From: Pedobacter namyangjuensis
GTDB lineage: Bacteria; Bacteroidota; Bacteroidia; Sphingobacteriales; Sphingobacteriaceae
Length of the DNA stretch: 64,000 bases
Direction: 5' to 3'
NCBI RefSeq assembly: GCF_003313325.1
Contig: NZ_QMHQ01000001.1
Location: 1,178,001 to 1,242,000, forward strand
The first letter of the stretch is position 1. Each line of letters opens with the position of its first letter. Below, one piece after another: positions 18,843-28,679 of this stretch. The notes beneath the pieces are model-generated. The model was not told where the DNA came from. It was given only the letters and a program-made list of their open reading frames with translations, and did no database searches. The position numbers were made by a program, and so were the translations under genes.

Positions 18843-20474
18843 TTACTCAGCTAAAAATGGGTAACGGTAATCTTTAGGCGGATCAAATGTTTCTTTAACT
18901 GTACGTGGAGAAACCCATCGTAATAAGTTAATCATCGAACCAGCTTTATCGTTTGTACCACTGCCTCTTGCACCACCGAAAGGTTGTTGCCCAACTACAG
19001 CTCCGGTACATTTGTCGTTAATGTAGAAGTTACCAGCGGCATTTCTTAAACGTTGTGTTGCCTTTTCAATTGCATAACGGTCTTGAGCAATCACTGCGCC
19101 CGTTAACGCATAAATAGAAGTTGAATCTATAATGTCCAACGTTTTTTCAAAATCCTTGTCTTCGTAAATGAAAATTGTTAAAACCGGTCCGAATAACTCT
19201 TCGCACATAGTGGTATATTTCGGGTCTTTTACAACCAAAACAGTTGGCTCTATAAAATAACCTTTGCTCTTATCGTAATTTCCACCAGCAATTATTTCAA
19301 CTTCGCTATCTTTTTTCGCAGCATCAATGTATTTCGCTAAGTTATCAAATGACTTCTCATCTATAACCGCATTGATAAAATTGCTAAAATCTTCAGTTCC
19401 ACCCATCTTAAAGGTAGCTAAATCACGTAGCATATATTTTTTAACCTCTGGCCAAATGGTTTTAGAAATGTAAACCCTGCTCGCTGCAGAACATTTTTGC
19501 CCTTGGTACTCAAAAGCACCGCGGATTATTGCAGTACTAGATGCTTCTGGCTCGGCAGAACCGTGAATTAAGATAAAATCTTTACCACCAGTTTCGCCAA
19601 CTATGCGAGGGTAGGTTTTAAATTTATGTATGTTGTTACCAATGGTTTTCCAAATATCCTGAAAAACACCTGTAGATCCAGTAAAGTGAATACCAGCAAA
19701 ATCAGGGTGAGAGAAAATTACATCTCCAGCATCAGGTCCTGAAGCGTAAACTAAGTTTATAACACCATCAGGTAATCCCGCTTCGCGGAAAATTTCCATT
19801 AAAACATTGGCCGCATAAATTTGTGTATTTGCCGGTTTCCAAACCACAACATTACCCATCATTGCTACAGAAGTAGGCAAGTTGCCTGCAATTGCGGTAA
19901 AGTTAAATGGTGTTAAAGCAAATACAAAACCCTCTAACGGGCGTTGTTCAACTCTGTTCCAACTACCACGAGGAGAAACAGGAGGTTGTTGCTTGTAAAT
20001 TTCTGTCATGTAGCTTACGTTAAAACGTAAGAAATCAATCAATTCGCAAGCTGAGTCTATTTCTGCTTGGTAAGCATTTTTGCTTTGACCCAACATGGTT
20101 GCGGCGTTTAATTTATAGCGGTACGGGCCAGCAATTAAATCAGCTGCTTTTAAAAATATAGCTGCTCTGTGTTCCCAAGCAAGGTTTTCCCAATCAGCTT
20201 TTGCTGCTAAGGCTGCATCAATTGCTTGGCTTACATGGTTTTTATTTCCCTTACTGTATGTTGCCAATACATGTTGGTGATCGTGAGGAGGAGTAATTTT
20301 TCCTTTGGTCTCGGTATAAACCAATTCGCTACCAATGTACATCGGTATATCGATTACCTGAGAACGGCCTTCTAATAAAGCCGCTTTTAATAGTTCGCGT
20401 TCTTTGCTACCCGGAGCGTAACCCAAAATAGGTTCGTTAACAGGCGCAGGTACGTTAAAAAATCCTTTAAGCAT
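18843..20474 (-). CDS. pruA: L-glutamate gamma-semialdehyde (1-pyrroline-5-carboxylate) dehydrogenase
   Basis: A 543-residue aldehyde dehydrogenase oxidising glutamate semialdehyde to glutamate with NAD in proline catabolism. The catalytic Cys is in EYQGQKCSAASRVY, the general-base Glu in IVGETGGKDFILIHG, the NAD site in GIHFTGSTGVF. The N-terminus MLKGFFNVPAPVNEPILGYAPGS is typical of the stand-alone enzyme. No proline dehydrogenase is adjacent. Single gene with its own terminator. Confidence 0.94.
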   Translation of the reverse strand: MLKGFFNVPAPVNEPILGYAPGSKERELLKAALLEGRSQVIDIPMYIGSELVYTETKGKITPPHDHQHVLATYSKGNKNHVSQAIDAALAAKADWENLAWEHRAAIFLKAADLIAGPYRYKLNAATMLGQSKNAYQAEIDSACELIDFLRFNVSYMTEIYKQQPPVSPRGSWNRVEQRPLEGFVFALTPFNFTAIAGNLPTSVAMMGNVVVWKPANTQIYAANVLMEIFREAGLPDGVINLVYASGPDAGDVIFSHPDFAGIHFTGSTGVFQDIWKTIGNNIHKFKTYPRIVGETGGKDFILIHGSAEPEASSTAIIRGAFEYQGQKCSAASRVYISKTIWPEVKKYMLRDLATFKMGGTEDFSNFINAVIDEKSFDNLAKYIDAAKKDSEVEIIAGGNYDKSKGYFIEPTVLVVKDPKYTTMCEELFGPVLTIFIYEDKDFEKTLDIIDSTSIYALTGAVIAQDRYAIEKATQRLRNAAGNFYINDKCTGAVVGQQPFGGARGSGTNDKAGSMINLLRWVSPRTVKETFDPPKDYRYPFLAE

Positions 20475-20570
20475 AAAATATTTCTTGTTTGCACAAATAT
20501 AGGTATTTGCCCCTTGCGCATAGAATTTTTATGTAAGATTACTGACAGAATTGGAGGGATATTTTGTCGC

Positions 20571-21710
20571 CTACCTATCACTTCGCTCTTCCATGTTCAA
20601 ATTAGTATCGAAAGGGCTTTTTGTAAATGGGTAAATAGATTGTTTTATAAATCCCTTAGGGTACGCAGCTTCGTGCACACCGGTACCGGCGGGCCATTTT
20701 TTACCCGGTAAATAATAGGTGCCAAACATCATATCTATAAAAGGAAAAATAGATGCGAAGTTATGGCCGTAATATTTTGGGTCTTCGCAATGATGCCAAT
20801 GGTGATATTGCGGCGTGGTAAAAATGTATTTTATCGGGCCGAAATTTATACGTGTATTTGCATGAATTAATACAGCGTGTATAGCTATAAAAATAATATA
20901 AACGTTAAACACAGTTGATGAAAATCCTAATACATAAAGCGGAATAAATGTCATTGCTCTGGTGAAGAATATATCTATAAAATGCGTTCTGCTACCCGCA
21001 AGCCAATCCATGTTTTGTGTAGAATGATGGATGGAATGAAAACGCCACAAAAACACTTTGTTGTGGAATAACCTATGTGCCCAATATTGGAATAGATCTG
21101 TAGTAAAAAATGCTAAAAACAACGCAACTATAAACGGCAAGCCTTGTACCCAAGTATGCAGTTGCTCTAAGCCTATCCAACCGAAGAATAAAACAGCAGG
21201 TTTTTGTGTAACGATACCGAAAAATTGGATAAATAAGTGGCTAATTACAAAGTAGGTTAAATCTGTGCGCCATTCTTCATGAAATTTGGTTTGCGATTTG
21301 TTTTTTGGGAAAAACAATTCTAATGGAACGAAAATAGCAACCATTAGAAGTAAATCTAATATCATCCAATCTAAACCAAAATGCCAATTTGTTTTGGCAA
21401 CGTCTCTGCCGTTTAATGTTAGTGCACCTAAGATAATGGCGAGGCCAGTAATTGAGGTACCAATTAGAGCTAATTTTATTTTCTTACTTAATAATAAACT
21501 GAGTAATGCAAAAAAGAAAGAGGCAATTACGCCGAAAATCATTAGTGCCTCGGCTATGCTTTTGGTATAAACTTCTCTAAACTCTGGTGTAGTTAATTGT
21601 TCTGGATAACGAAAGCAGAATACACTTAACAGTACCAGCACCGCAAGGAAGATAGAAATGTAGCCGCTAATTTGACCTTGGCCAACTTTTAATCGTTTAT
21701 TTGGAGACAT
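20571..21710 (-). CDS. Sterol desaturase / fatty acid hydroxylase family membrane protein
   Basis: The start is set at ATG 21710 (MSPNKRLKVGQGQISGY); an upstream in-frame start at 21785 would add a 25-residue hydrophobic stretch. The 379-residue protein has four to six membrane segments and the di-iron histidine clusters HRLFHN, FHSIHHS and HHWHH, with HANTRINFGP between them. This is the fatty acid hydroxylase superfamily, which hydroxylates or desaturates membrane lipids. Substrate unknown. Transcribed toward pruA with a 96-base gap. Confidence 0.85.
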   Translation of the reverse strand: MSPNKRLKVGQGQISGYISIFLAVLVLLSVFCFRYPEQLTTPEFREVYTKSIAEALMIFGVIASFFFALLSLLLSKKIKLALIGTSITGLAIILGALTLNGRDVAKTNWHFGLDWMILDLLLMVAIFVPLELFFPKNKSQTKFHEEWRTDLTYFVISHLFIQFFGIVTQKPAVLFFGWIGLEQLHTWVQGLPFIVALFLAFFTTDLFQYWAHRLFHNKVFLWRFHSIHHSTQNMDWLAGSRTHFIDIFFTRAMTFIPLYVLGFSSTVFNVYIIFIAIHAVLIHANTRINFGPIKYIFTTPQYHHWHHCEDPKYYGHNFASIFPFIDMMFGTYYLPGKKWPAGTGVHEAAYPKGFIKQSIYPFTKSPFDTNLNMEERSDR

Positions 21711-21889
21711 AGTTTTTCTTTGAAAAATCAATAATAACGAAAAAATAATTACTGCTTTTATTGGAGCCAAAAAAATAATACACAACGAAAATTATTTTCT
21801 CTTTCGTTTATCTTTTCTTTCTGGAGTAAATATAAGCCAATAAGTGATACTGTTCTTTTTTAAAATAAATCGTATTTTCGACCTGTTTT

Positions 21890-22945
21890 ATGATAAAATA
21901 TCTTCGCTTTTTATTGTTCCCAGTTTCTATTTTGTACGGATTTATTATCCTGATAAGAAATAAAATGTACGATTGGAACATGCTGAGGTCTCATCAATTT
22001 GATTTACCAGTTATTTGCGTGGGAAATTTAGTTTTGGGTGGCGCAGGTAAAACGCCAACAACAGAATATATCGTTAGGCTTTTAAACGGCTATAGAATTG
22101 CTATTTTGAGTAGGGGCTATGGCAGAAAAACCAAAGGTTATTTATTGGCGGATAATAACGCGACTGCCGAAACTATTGGCGATGAACCTTTACAGTATTA
22201 CCAGAAATTTGATGATGTTACCGTTGCTGTTTGCGAAGATAGAGTTTACGGAATTAACCAATTAAAAGAAGATCACGACGTGATTTTGTTGGACGATGCC
22301 TACCAGCATAGAGCCGTTAAAGCCGGATTTAACTTGCTTCTTTTTGATTATGCCAGTACAAGGAAGTTTCAGTTTATGTTGCCCGCGGGGAATCTACGGG
22401 AGCCTTGGAGTAATTACGATAGGGCACAAGCTGTGCTGATAACCAAAACGCCACTACCATTAAACATGATGGACCAAATTGAAGTAAGAAAAAAGGTTGA
22501 TACAAGAATTGATCAACGCATCTCTTTTTCTGAAATTATATACGGCGATTTGGTTCCTGTGTTTTCTGCACCAATAGTTGAGCTAGAAGACCAAAGTTAC
22601 GATATGTTTTTACTTACAGGAATTGCAAATCCCAAACCGCTCGTGTCCTATCTAGAAAAGATTTCGAAATCAGTTTTTCATTTTAAACATCCCGACCACC
22701 ATAATTTTAATGAGCAAGATATTAATCAGCTAATTAATGCGTTTAACAATCATCCTGCTAAGCAAAAAATAATAATAACAACAGAAAAAGACGCTAAGCG
22801 TTTAATAGGAGAAAATTTAAAAGATTTACTGCTAAATTTGCCTCTGTACTATTTGCCCATAGAAATTGCGATAGCACCAAAAGATAAATTTACCTTTGAC
22901 CAAAATATACTAGAATATGTTGCAAGCTATAAGAGAATCGGTTGA
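21890..22945 (+). CDS. lpxK: Tetraacyldisaccharide 4'-kinase
   Basis: A 351-residue inner-membrane-associated kinase that phosphorylates the lipid A disaccharide at the 4' position. The P-loop GNLVLGGAGKTPTTEY is at residues 45-60 (GGAGKT 50-55), preceded by the N-terminal membrane-anchoring helix. ILLDDAYQHRAVK and LPAGNLREP are the other family motifs. The next gene starts 29 bases before its stop, so the two are translationally coupled. Confidence 0.95.
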   Translation: MIKYLRFLLFPVSILYGFIILIRNKMYDWNMLRSHQFDLPVICVGNLVLGGAGKTPTTEYIVRLLNGYRIAILSRGYGRKTKGYLLADNNATAETIGDEPLQYYQKFDDVTVAVCEDRVYGINQLKEDHDVILLDDAYQHRAVKAGFNLLLFDYASTRKFQFMLPAGNLREPWSNYDRAQAVLITKTPLPLNMMDQIEVRKKVDTRIDQRISFSEIIYGDLVPVFSAPIVELEDQSYDMFLLTGIANPKPLVSYLEKISKSVFHFKHPDHHNFNEQDINQLINAFNNHPAKQKIIITTEKDAKRLIGENLKDLLLNLPLYYLPIEIAIAPKDKFTFDQNILEYVASYKRIG

Positions 22946-23732
22946 GTACTTACAAAAGAAGATTGGTGTTTTTGAGCCAGAAGTGGGGATTGTTTTAGGT
23001 ACTGGCTTGGGCGGTTTAGTAAAAGAGATAGAAATTGAGCACAGTATTATGTACTCGAGTATTCCTAATTTTCCTATTTCAACCTTAGAGTTTCACTCTG
23101 GTAAATTAATATTTGGTACGCTTAAAGGTAAAAAGGTGGTTGCAATGCAAGGTCGTTTGCACTTTTACGAGGGTTATTCGATGCAGCAAATTACTTTTCC
23201 AATTAGAGTGCTAAAGGCTTTAGGTATAAAACATCTCTTCGTTTCAAATGCTGCTGGTTCTTTAAATCCTGAGTTTAAAAAGGGCGATTTGATGATTATC
23301 AACGATCACATAAACCTGCAGCCAGAAAGTCCGCTTCGCGGGATAAATGATGCCGACTTAGGTCCGCGTTTTCCGGATATGAGCCAGCCTTACAATAAAA
23401 AATTAATTGCTGACGGCTTAAAAGTAGCGGAAGAACAAGGCATTATTTGCCACCAAGGCGTTTATGTAGCAGTAACCGGCCCAAATTTAGAAACAAAGGC
23501 GGAATATAAATATTTACGTATAATTGGTGGTGATGCTGTTGGTATGAGCACCGTTCCAGAAGTTATCGTAGCTAACCATATGGCGTTGCCAGTTTTTGCT
23601 ATTTCGGTATTAACAGACGAGGGTTTTCCGGAGGATTTACAGCCTTTTAATTTAGACGAAATTCTGGAAACTGCTGCTGTTGCCGAACCAAAATTGACAA
23701 AAATTCTTAGTCAGCTTATCTCTGCATTGTAA
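22917..23732 (+). CDS. Purine nucleoside phosphorylase
   Basis: A 271-residue trimeric-type PNP cleaving inosine/guanosine with phosphate. Motifs: VGIVLGTGLGGL (phosphate site), GRLHFYEGYSMQQITFPIRVLKALGIK, SNAAGSLNP, VYVAVTGPNLETKAEY and DAVGMSTVPEVIVANH. It starts inside lpxK, and its TAA shares one base with the next ATG. The three genes lpxK-PNP-porin therefore form one unit despite unrelated roles. Confidence 0.93.
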   Translation: MLQAIRESVEYLQKKIGVFEPEVGIVLGTGLGGLVKEIEIEHSIMYSSIPNFPISTLEFHSGKLIFGTLKGKKVVAMQGRLHFYEGYSMQQITFPIRVLKALGIKHLFVSNAAGSLNPEFKKGDLMIINDHINLQPESPLRGINDADLGPRFPDMSQPYNKKLIADGLKVAEEQGIICHQGVYVAVTGPNLETKAEYKYLRIIGGDAVGMSTVPEVIVANHMALPVFAISVLTDEGFPEDLQPFNLDEILETAAVAEPKLTKILSQLISAL

Positions 23733-25729
23733 TGTTAAAACAACTTGTAGCTTTACTTTTTTTTGTTTCGATATTAGGCGTAGGGAACGCTTTTGCGCAA
23801 GATTTAAAAACTAACGTAGGCAATAATAAAGAGCTAGATTCGCTAAGAAAAAAAGCCGAAAGCAGCCAGGATTCGGTGGTTTTCGACTCGAAATATATTA
23901 GGTATACTACCCGTAAACTTACAAAGGATAGTATACAAACCTTGCCTATTGATACGGGTTTAACCGGTATACAGAATTTTAGCGTCATAGCTCAACCCCG
24001 CAACCCTACAGTAGGTACTGGGGTTTTAGGCTTGGCGGCTAGGTCACTTTTGTTTCAACCCTCAAAAACTATAGGTTTCGACCCTGGCTTTCACTCGTTA
24101 AATTATTATGTGATGGATCATGATGATGTGAAATTCTACAGAGCCAGAACAGCTTTTACTAACCTTTATTATGTAAGTGGGGGCGAGAAAGAACAGGTGT
24201 TAAAACTTACACACTCTCAAAACATTAATAAAAACTTAAACTTCGGCGCTAATTTTAATAGAATTGGCGCCAATGGAGATTATCAAAACCAACGTGGCGA
24301 CGATTTAAATGCTGCCGTTTTTACTTGGTATCAATCGCCCAATAAACGTTATAATTTATGGGTAGACGGGGTTTTTAATACCATGAAAGCGCAGGAAAAT
24401 GGATCGTTGGTAAAAGATGATATTTTTAATGACGATGAGGCTCTGGCGGATAAAAAAGCTGAAAACGTAAAATTAACGAGCGCTAGGCAATTATGGCGCA
24501 AAAATTCGATCCTGATAAGACAAAGTTATTTTGTTGGGCGGATAGATAGTACCGGACTTAACAGCACGCAAAATATATTGCCAACTAACAAAATTAATTA
24601 CTCGTTAAGTTATACCTCTAGTGCGTTCTCTTTTAAAAAGGATGAAGCGGATAGTTACAATGCGCTGCCAGAAACTACCATCGATGCTATGTTTACAAAC
24701 GATTCTACAAACGTAAAACATGTGCAAAACGAATTTATATATAGCTTCTTTTTGCGAGCTAAAGGAAGTTCGATTATAAAGAACGAATTAAAGATTGATG
24801 CAGGTATTAAGCATGATTTTTATAAATATGCGCAATATGGATTTTTAAGAGATACCTCTACTTTTTATTCTTGGGAAACCTCTTTTCAAAATATCAGTTT
24901 GTTAGGGGCCATTGGTTATCGTTTTAGTAACAAGGTTGATTTTAACTTAAATCTTCAGCAGATTTTTCAGGGCGAGCACACAGGAGATTTTATGTATGAG
25001 GCAAGAAGTAATTTTATTCTGAGCAAAAATATAGGTCGCATCATTCTTGGCGCTTACTTGCAAAATAAATCTCCAGAGCAAATTTATAATCGCTATTATG
25101 GTAATTACTACAATTGGGATTTTAGGTTTGATCGTACAAAAACAGCAAACTTATCTTTCAGCTACCTAAATGACAAGTACAAATTAGATGCGACGGCCTC
25201 TTATTATCTTATTACGAATCACTTGTATTTCGCAGCCGATCCTAATAAAACATTAGCCATAATTCCGGTACAACAAAGTGGAGATATTAGTCTGATTAAT
25301 ATAAGTGTTGGCAAAAAATTTAAGTACAACACTTGGCATTTGGATGCTTATGTAGTTTACCAAAAAACAGATAATCAGAATGTTTTAAGAACACCTGAGT
25401 TTTACACTTTTAATAGTTTGTATAAAGAACAAACGTTTTTTAGGAGACTTAAAACTCAAATTGGTATTGATGTTAGGTACCATACTTCTTTTATAGCGTC
25501 ATCATACTCTGCGCCAGCTAGCCAGTTTTACAATGGCGACAATATTACCTTTTCTTCTAAGCCTGTTATAGATGCATGGGTTAAAGTAGGGTTGCGCAGG
25601 GCTAATCTTTTTGCTAAGTATGATTATGCAAACCAAGGTTTGCTAAGTAAAGGAATTTACACTGTAAACAAATATCCTATGCCAGATAGGTCGTTAAAAC
25701 TTGGATTGAGCTGGAATTTTTATGATTAA
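23732..25729 (+). CDS. Putative outer-membrane porin
   Basis: A 665-residue beta-barrel protein. The signal peptide is MLKQLVALLFFVSILGVGNAFAQ. A short periplasmic N-terminal region follows, then alternating aromatic/polar strands typical of an outer-membrane barrel and a C-terminal strand ending GLSWNFYD. It resembles the Bacteroidota 'putative porin' family (Porin_10). Its substrate is unknown. Start overlaps the PNP stop by one base; a strong terminator follows. Confidence 0.75.
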   Translation: MLKQLVALLFFVSILGVGNAFAQDLKTNVGNNKELDSLRKKAESSQDSVVFDSKYIRYTTRKLTKDSIQTLPIDTGLTGIQNFSVIAQPRNPTVGTGVLGLAARSLLFQPSKTIGFDPGFHSLNYYVMDHDDVKFYRARTAFTNLYYVSGGEKEQVLKLTHSQNINKNLNFGANFNRIGANGDYQNQRGDDLNAAVFTWYQSPNKRYNLWVDGVFNTMKAQENGSLVKDDIFNDDEALADKKAENVKLTSARQLWRKNSILIRQSYFVGRIDSTGLNSTQNILPTNKINYSLSYTSSAFSFKKDEADSYNALPETTIDAMFTNDSTNVKHVQNEFIYSFFLRAKGSSIIKNELKIDAGIKHDFYKYAQYGFLRDTSTFYSWETSFQNISLLGAIGYRFSNKVDFNLNLQQIFQGEHTGDFMYEARSNFILSKNIGRIILGAYLQNKSPEQIYNRYYGNYYNWDFRFDRTKTANLSFSYLNDKYKLDATASYYLITNHLYFAADPNKTLAIIPVQQSGDISLINISVGKKFKYNTWHLDAYVVYQKTDNQNVLRTPEFYTFNSLYKEQTFFRRLKTQIGIDVRYHTSFIASSYSAPASQFYNGDNITFSSKPVIDAWVKVGLRRANLFAKYDYANQGLLSKGIYTVNKYPMPDRSLKLGLSWNFYD

Positions 25730-25731
25730 CA

Positions 25732-25763
25732 AAAAAGGCTTCAGAATTTTCTGAAGCCTTTTT
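25732..25763. terminator. Bidirectional terminator between convergent genes
   Basis: AAAAAGGCTTCAGAA (25732-25746) and its exact complement (25749-25763) form a 15-base stem with A and T runs on both sides, placed between the porin gene (plus) and the gene ending at 25781 (minus). Confidence 0.9.
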
Positions 25764-25780
25764 GATGTAGTACAATTCGG

Positions 25781-26470
25781 TTAGAATGAGTAGCCAACGC
25801 TAAAACCTAAAACACGGTTTCTTAATTTGTCATCATTTGATCTTGCATCTTTTGGAACCAAATTCGATAATCCAAGTCCGTAATTAGCGCCTACAGTAAC
25901 ACCATTGTTTAAACGGTAAGCTAAACCGAAGTTCGCACCAAAGTCAACGCTACTTAAATCGTCGTTTGACTCACTTCCAAACTCGATATCTCTATCGCTA
26001 AATGTTGTTTCAGAAGTTCCGTTAGAGAAACTGCCGGAATACTTGTTTTTGCCTGCAATGTTAAAACCAACATAAGGACCCGCACTAAGTTGAATAGCAC
26101 CTGCATCTCCCGTAGGAATTCTTAATACTGCATTAATTGGAACTTCAATTGCCATTACATCTTGTTTAAATGTTCCAGTAACAGTGTTTCCTGCAATTGT
26201 ACCAGAACTTGTTAGCTTAGTTCCCTTGTTTTGTAAGGAAATACCTGGTTGGATAAAGAAATTGTTTCCAACTCCGAAATCTCCATAAGCAGTAAAATTG
26301 TAGCCTACGTTAGTTTTGTAGTCTCTGTCTAATGCTCCTGTTCCGCTATAAGTAGAAAGATTCACTCCGGCTTTAATACCGATTCTGGCATCAGAACCTG
26401 TCATGGTGGTTTGAGCAAAAGCTCCTGTTGCAAATAAAATTGCCGCACCGCTTAATAATAACTTTTTCAT
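25781..26470 (-). CDS. Outer-membrane beta-barrel protein (PorT/OmpW-like)
   Basis: A 229-residue protein with signal peptide MKKLLLSGAAILFATGAFAQ and about eight predicted beta strands, starting RIGIKAGVNLSTYSG and ending VLGFSVGYSF. This is the small opacity-type barrel (outer membrane beta-barrel domain) common in Bacteroidota. Specific role unknown. It stands alone. The 228-base gap upstream (26471-26698) shows no further feature. Confidence 0.8.
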   Translation of the reverse strand: MKKLLLSGAAILFATGAFAQTTMTGSDARIGIKAGVNLSTYSGTGALDRDYKTNVGYNFTAYGDFGVGNNFFIQPGISLQNKGTKLTSSGTIAGNTVTGTFKQDVMAIEVPINAVLRIPTGDAGAIQLSAGPYVGFNIAGKNKYSGSFSNGTSETTFSDRDIEFGSESNDDLSSVDFGANFGLAYRLNNGVTVGANYGLGLSNLVPKDARSNDDKLRNRVLGFSVGYSF

Positions 26471-26698
26471 ATGGTTTTTGTTAAAGTAAATAATGCCAAT
26501 TTAAAATTGGTATTAGTTGCTTAGTTCCAAAAGCTATGCCAAAGTAATTTAAATTAATTTTGTTCTAGTGTTAAAGTGTTGCTAAACAGTGTTTTGATGG
26601 GTTTTATTGAGGGTGTGCGCTTTGGGTTTAGTACGCTCTATAAAATCACAAAGTTGTATGAATTAGCATAATTTTCGCATTAAATTATAAACTAATAG

Positions 26699-27961
26699 TT
26701 AAGTTTTTTGCGGTTTTTTCTTTGCGGCCGGGAAAAGTACATTATTTAAAATAAGCCTGTAGCCAGCGGAGTTTGGATGTAGGCTCAGATCTGTCGGTGG
26801 GTCGTTAACCTGATGTTGGTAATCTTCCGGATCGTGTCCTCCGTAAAACGTAAACTGACCTTTTCCTATTTCGCCATGCAAATACCTAACTTCGGCGCCA
26901 CCTTTATTTTCGCCGAGTACAGTTACACTAGGTTTTACGAGTTTTTTCCTGAAAGCGGTAGTTTGCCCCATAAAACCTTTTATAACCTTGTCGTGGTTTT
27001 GAGTTAGCATAGTCGGCACTAAATCCCATTTAGCAGAGAAATCAAAAAGCGTAAAAAAATCGTTTGTTTTGTTAAAATTTCTGGTCTGTGTTACATCAAT
27101 ATCAGAAAATTCGTACCGCTCTGGATTTAAATCTATTTGAAAGTCTTTAAAGGCTACGCTTTTGTTATAGTCTATTTTACTTTGAGCATTAGCGTCTGTT
27201 CCATCGCCGTCAAACATGCGCTCTGCAATATCTACGCCTTCAGCGGCAAGAGCAATATCGAAACTGTCGGTTCCGGAACACATGGCAAACAGAAATCCGC
27301 CTCCGGCGCAAAACTCTTTTATACGTTTAGCAACGGCAAGTTTCATTTCACTTACCTTTTTAAATCCATTTCTTTTGGCAGCTTCTTCTTGATATTTTAC
27401 ATCTTCACGGTACCAAGTAGCATTTTTAAAAGACGACCAAAACCGGCCATATTGCCCAGTAAAATCTTCATGATGCAAGTGCAGCCAATCGTAGCTTGTA
27501 AGTTTGTCTTTTAGCACTTCATCATCATAAATCAAATCGTATGGAATTTCGGCGTAAGTTAAAACCAATGTAACTGCATCATCCCAGGGTAATTTGCTTT
27601 TTGGAGAGTAAACTGCAATTTTTGGTGTTTTTTCCAACTTCACCATTTCCATATTAACATCTGGCAGATTAATCTCATTTAAAATAGCATTAACCTTTCC
27701 ATCGGCTAAAATCTCGTAAGACACACCTCGAACTTTGCATTCATCTTCTACTGATTTAACATACTTAATCAAAAAACTTCCGCCTCGATAATTTAAAAGC
27801 CAATTAACATCTGCCTGGTTTTTAATGCTCCAATAGGCAAGCCCGTAGGCTTTTAAATGATTTTTCTGATCCTCATCCATATAAACCAGAATAGAGGAAG
27901 CTTTGCCGATCAAGCAAAAAAATAGAAGGAAAAATAAAATACTGTATTTTCTCAAAATCAT
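26699..27961 (-). CDS. Exported protein of unknown function, amidotransferase-like core
   Basis: A 420-residue protein with signal peptide MILRKYSILFFLLFFCLIGKASS and conserved opening ILVYMDEDQKNHLKAYGLAYW. The middle contains GGGFLFAMCSGTDSFDIALAAEG, which looks like the nucleophile elbow (Gly-x-Cys-x-Gly type) of class I glutamine-amidotransferase-like folds, and FYGGHDPEDYQHQVNDPPTDL near the C-terminus. From memory, relatives are sometimes labelled asparagine synthetase B in databases. I see no synthetase domain, so that name is probably wrong. Function unknown. Confidence 0.6.
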   Translation of the reverse strand: MILRKYSILFFLLFFCLIGKASSILVYMDEDQKNHLKAYGLAYWSIKNQADVNWLLNYRGGSFLIKYVKSVEDECKVRGVSYEILADGKVNAILNEINLPDVNMEMVKLEKTPKIAVYSPKSKLPWDDAVTLVLTYAEIPYDLIYDDEVLKDKLTSYDWLHLHHEDFTGQYGRFWSSFKNATWYREDVKYQEEAAKRNGFKKVSEMKLAVAKRIKEFCAGGGFLFAMCSGTDSFDIALAAEGVDIAERMFDGDGTDANAQSKIDYNKSVAFKDFQIDLNPERYEFSDIDVTQTRNFNKTNDFFTLFDFSAKWDLVPTMLTQNHDKVIKGFMGQTTAFRKKLVKPSVTVLGENKGGAEVRYLHGEIGKGQFTFYGGHDPEDYQHQVNDPPTDLSLHPNSAGYRLILNNVLFPAAKKKPQKT

Positions 27962-28090
27962 GTTTTATGGTGATACACGAATGTATATTTTTTGAATGCC
28001 ATTAAAAAATATTCTTTCTTTTAAAAACGGAGAATATTAATAAACGATATGTTTTTATATTTTCTTGATAGGATTTAGAAGCATTTTACA

Positions 28091-28118
28091 TTGCTTTCAA
28101 TTCAATTTAGTAAATTTG
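28091..28118 (+). promoter_or_regulatory. Promoter of the cyclophilin gene
   Basis: TTG at 28091 and TAAATTTG at 28111-28118, spaced 17 bases, match the Bacteroidota -33/-7 consensus exactly in the -7 box. The predicted start is about 15 bases before the ATG at 28140. It also argues against the upstream in-frame start at 28065. Confidence 0.6.
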
Positions 28119-28139
28119 CCGTTTACAAAGAAAAATAAG

Positions 28140-28598
28140 ATGAGTAAAGCAATAATAAAAACTGAAAAAGGCGACATGACTGTTGAGTTCTATGACGTAG
28201 ATGCTCCTAATACTGTTGCCAACTTTAAAAAATTAGCTTCTGAAGGATTTTATGACGGAGTGGCTTTTCACAGAGTGATTCCTGATTTCGTAATCCAAGG
28301 TGGTTGCCCTAATTCTAAAGATGGTGCTTCTGGTATGGCTGGTACAGGTGGTCCGGGTTACAAAATTGATTGTGAGTTAACTGGCGAAAACCAATACCAC
28401 GATCGTGGCGTATTATCTATGGCTCACGCTGGTAGAAACACTGGTGGTTCTCAATTCTTTGTTTGCCACAGCAGAACAAATACAGCACACTTAGATCGTA
28501 ACCATACTTGTTTTGGTAAGGTGATAGAAAATGTTGATCTTGTAGACAGTATTAAACAAGGCGACAAAATTTTAACAATCGAGGTTTTAGCTGATTAA
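28140..28598 (+). CDS. Cyclophilin-type peptidyl-prolyl cis-trans isomerase
   Basis: The start is set at ATG 28140 (MSKAIIKTEKGDMTVEFY), just downstream of a consensus promoter; the 152-residue length is normal for cytosolic cyclophilins. Active-site residues are in GVAFHRVIPDFVIQGG (Arg), MAHAGRNTGGSQFFVC (Gln, Phe) and HLDRNHTCFGKV (His). It catalyses proline isomerisation during folding and has no signal peptide. The DUF5606 gene follows after 81 bases. Confidence 0.93.
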   Translation: MSKAIIKTEKGDMTVEFYDVDAPNTVANFKKLASEGFYDGVAFHRVIPDFVIQGGCPNSKDGASGMAGTGGPGYKIDCELTGENQYHDRGVLSMAHAGRNTGGSQFFVCHSRTNTAHLDRNHTCFGKVIENVDLVDSIKQGDKILTIEVLAD

Positions 28599-28605
28599 TT
28601 AATAG

Positions 28606-28675
28606 TATAGAGTATTGCGGACGGCGAATGGACATCAATCGCGTTGCGCAATACGCATTACTCAATACGAAAAAA
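28606..28675. repeat. Short palindromic intergenic sequence rich in GCAATAC motifs
   Basis: TATTGCG near 28614 is complemented by CGCAATAC near 28647, followed by CATTACTCAATACG. The repeated GTATTGC/GCAATAC words suggest a small dispersed repeat or hairpin between the cyclophilin and DUF5606 genes. No second full copy was seen in this window. Confidence 0.35.
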
Positions 28676-28679
28676 ACAT

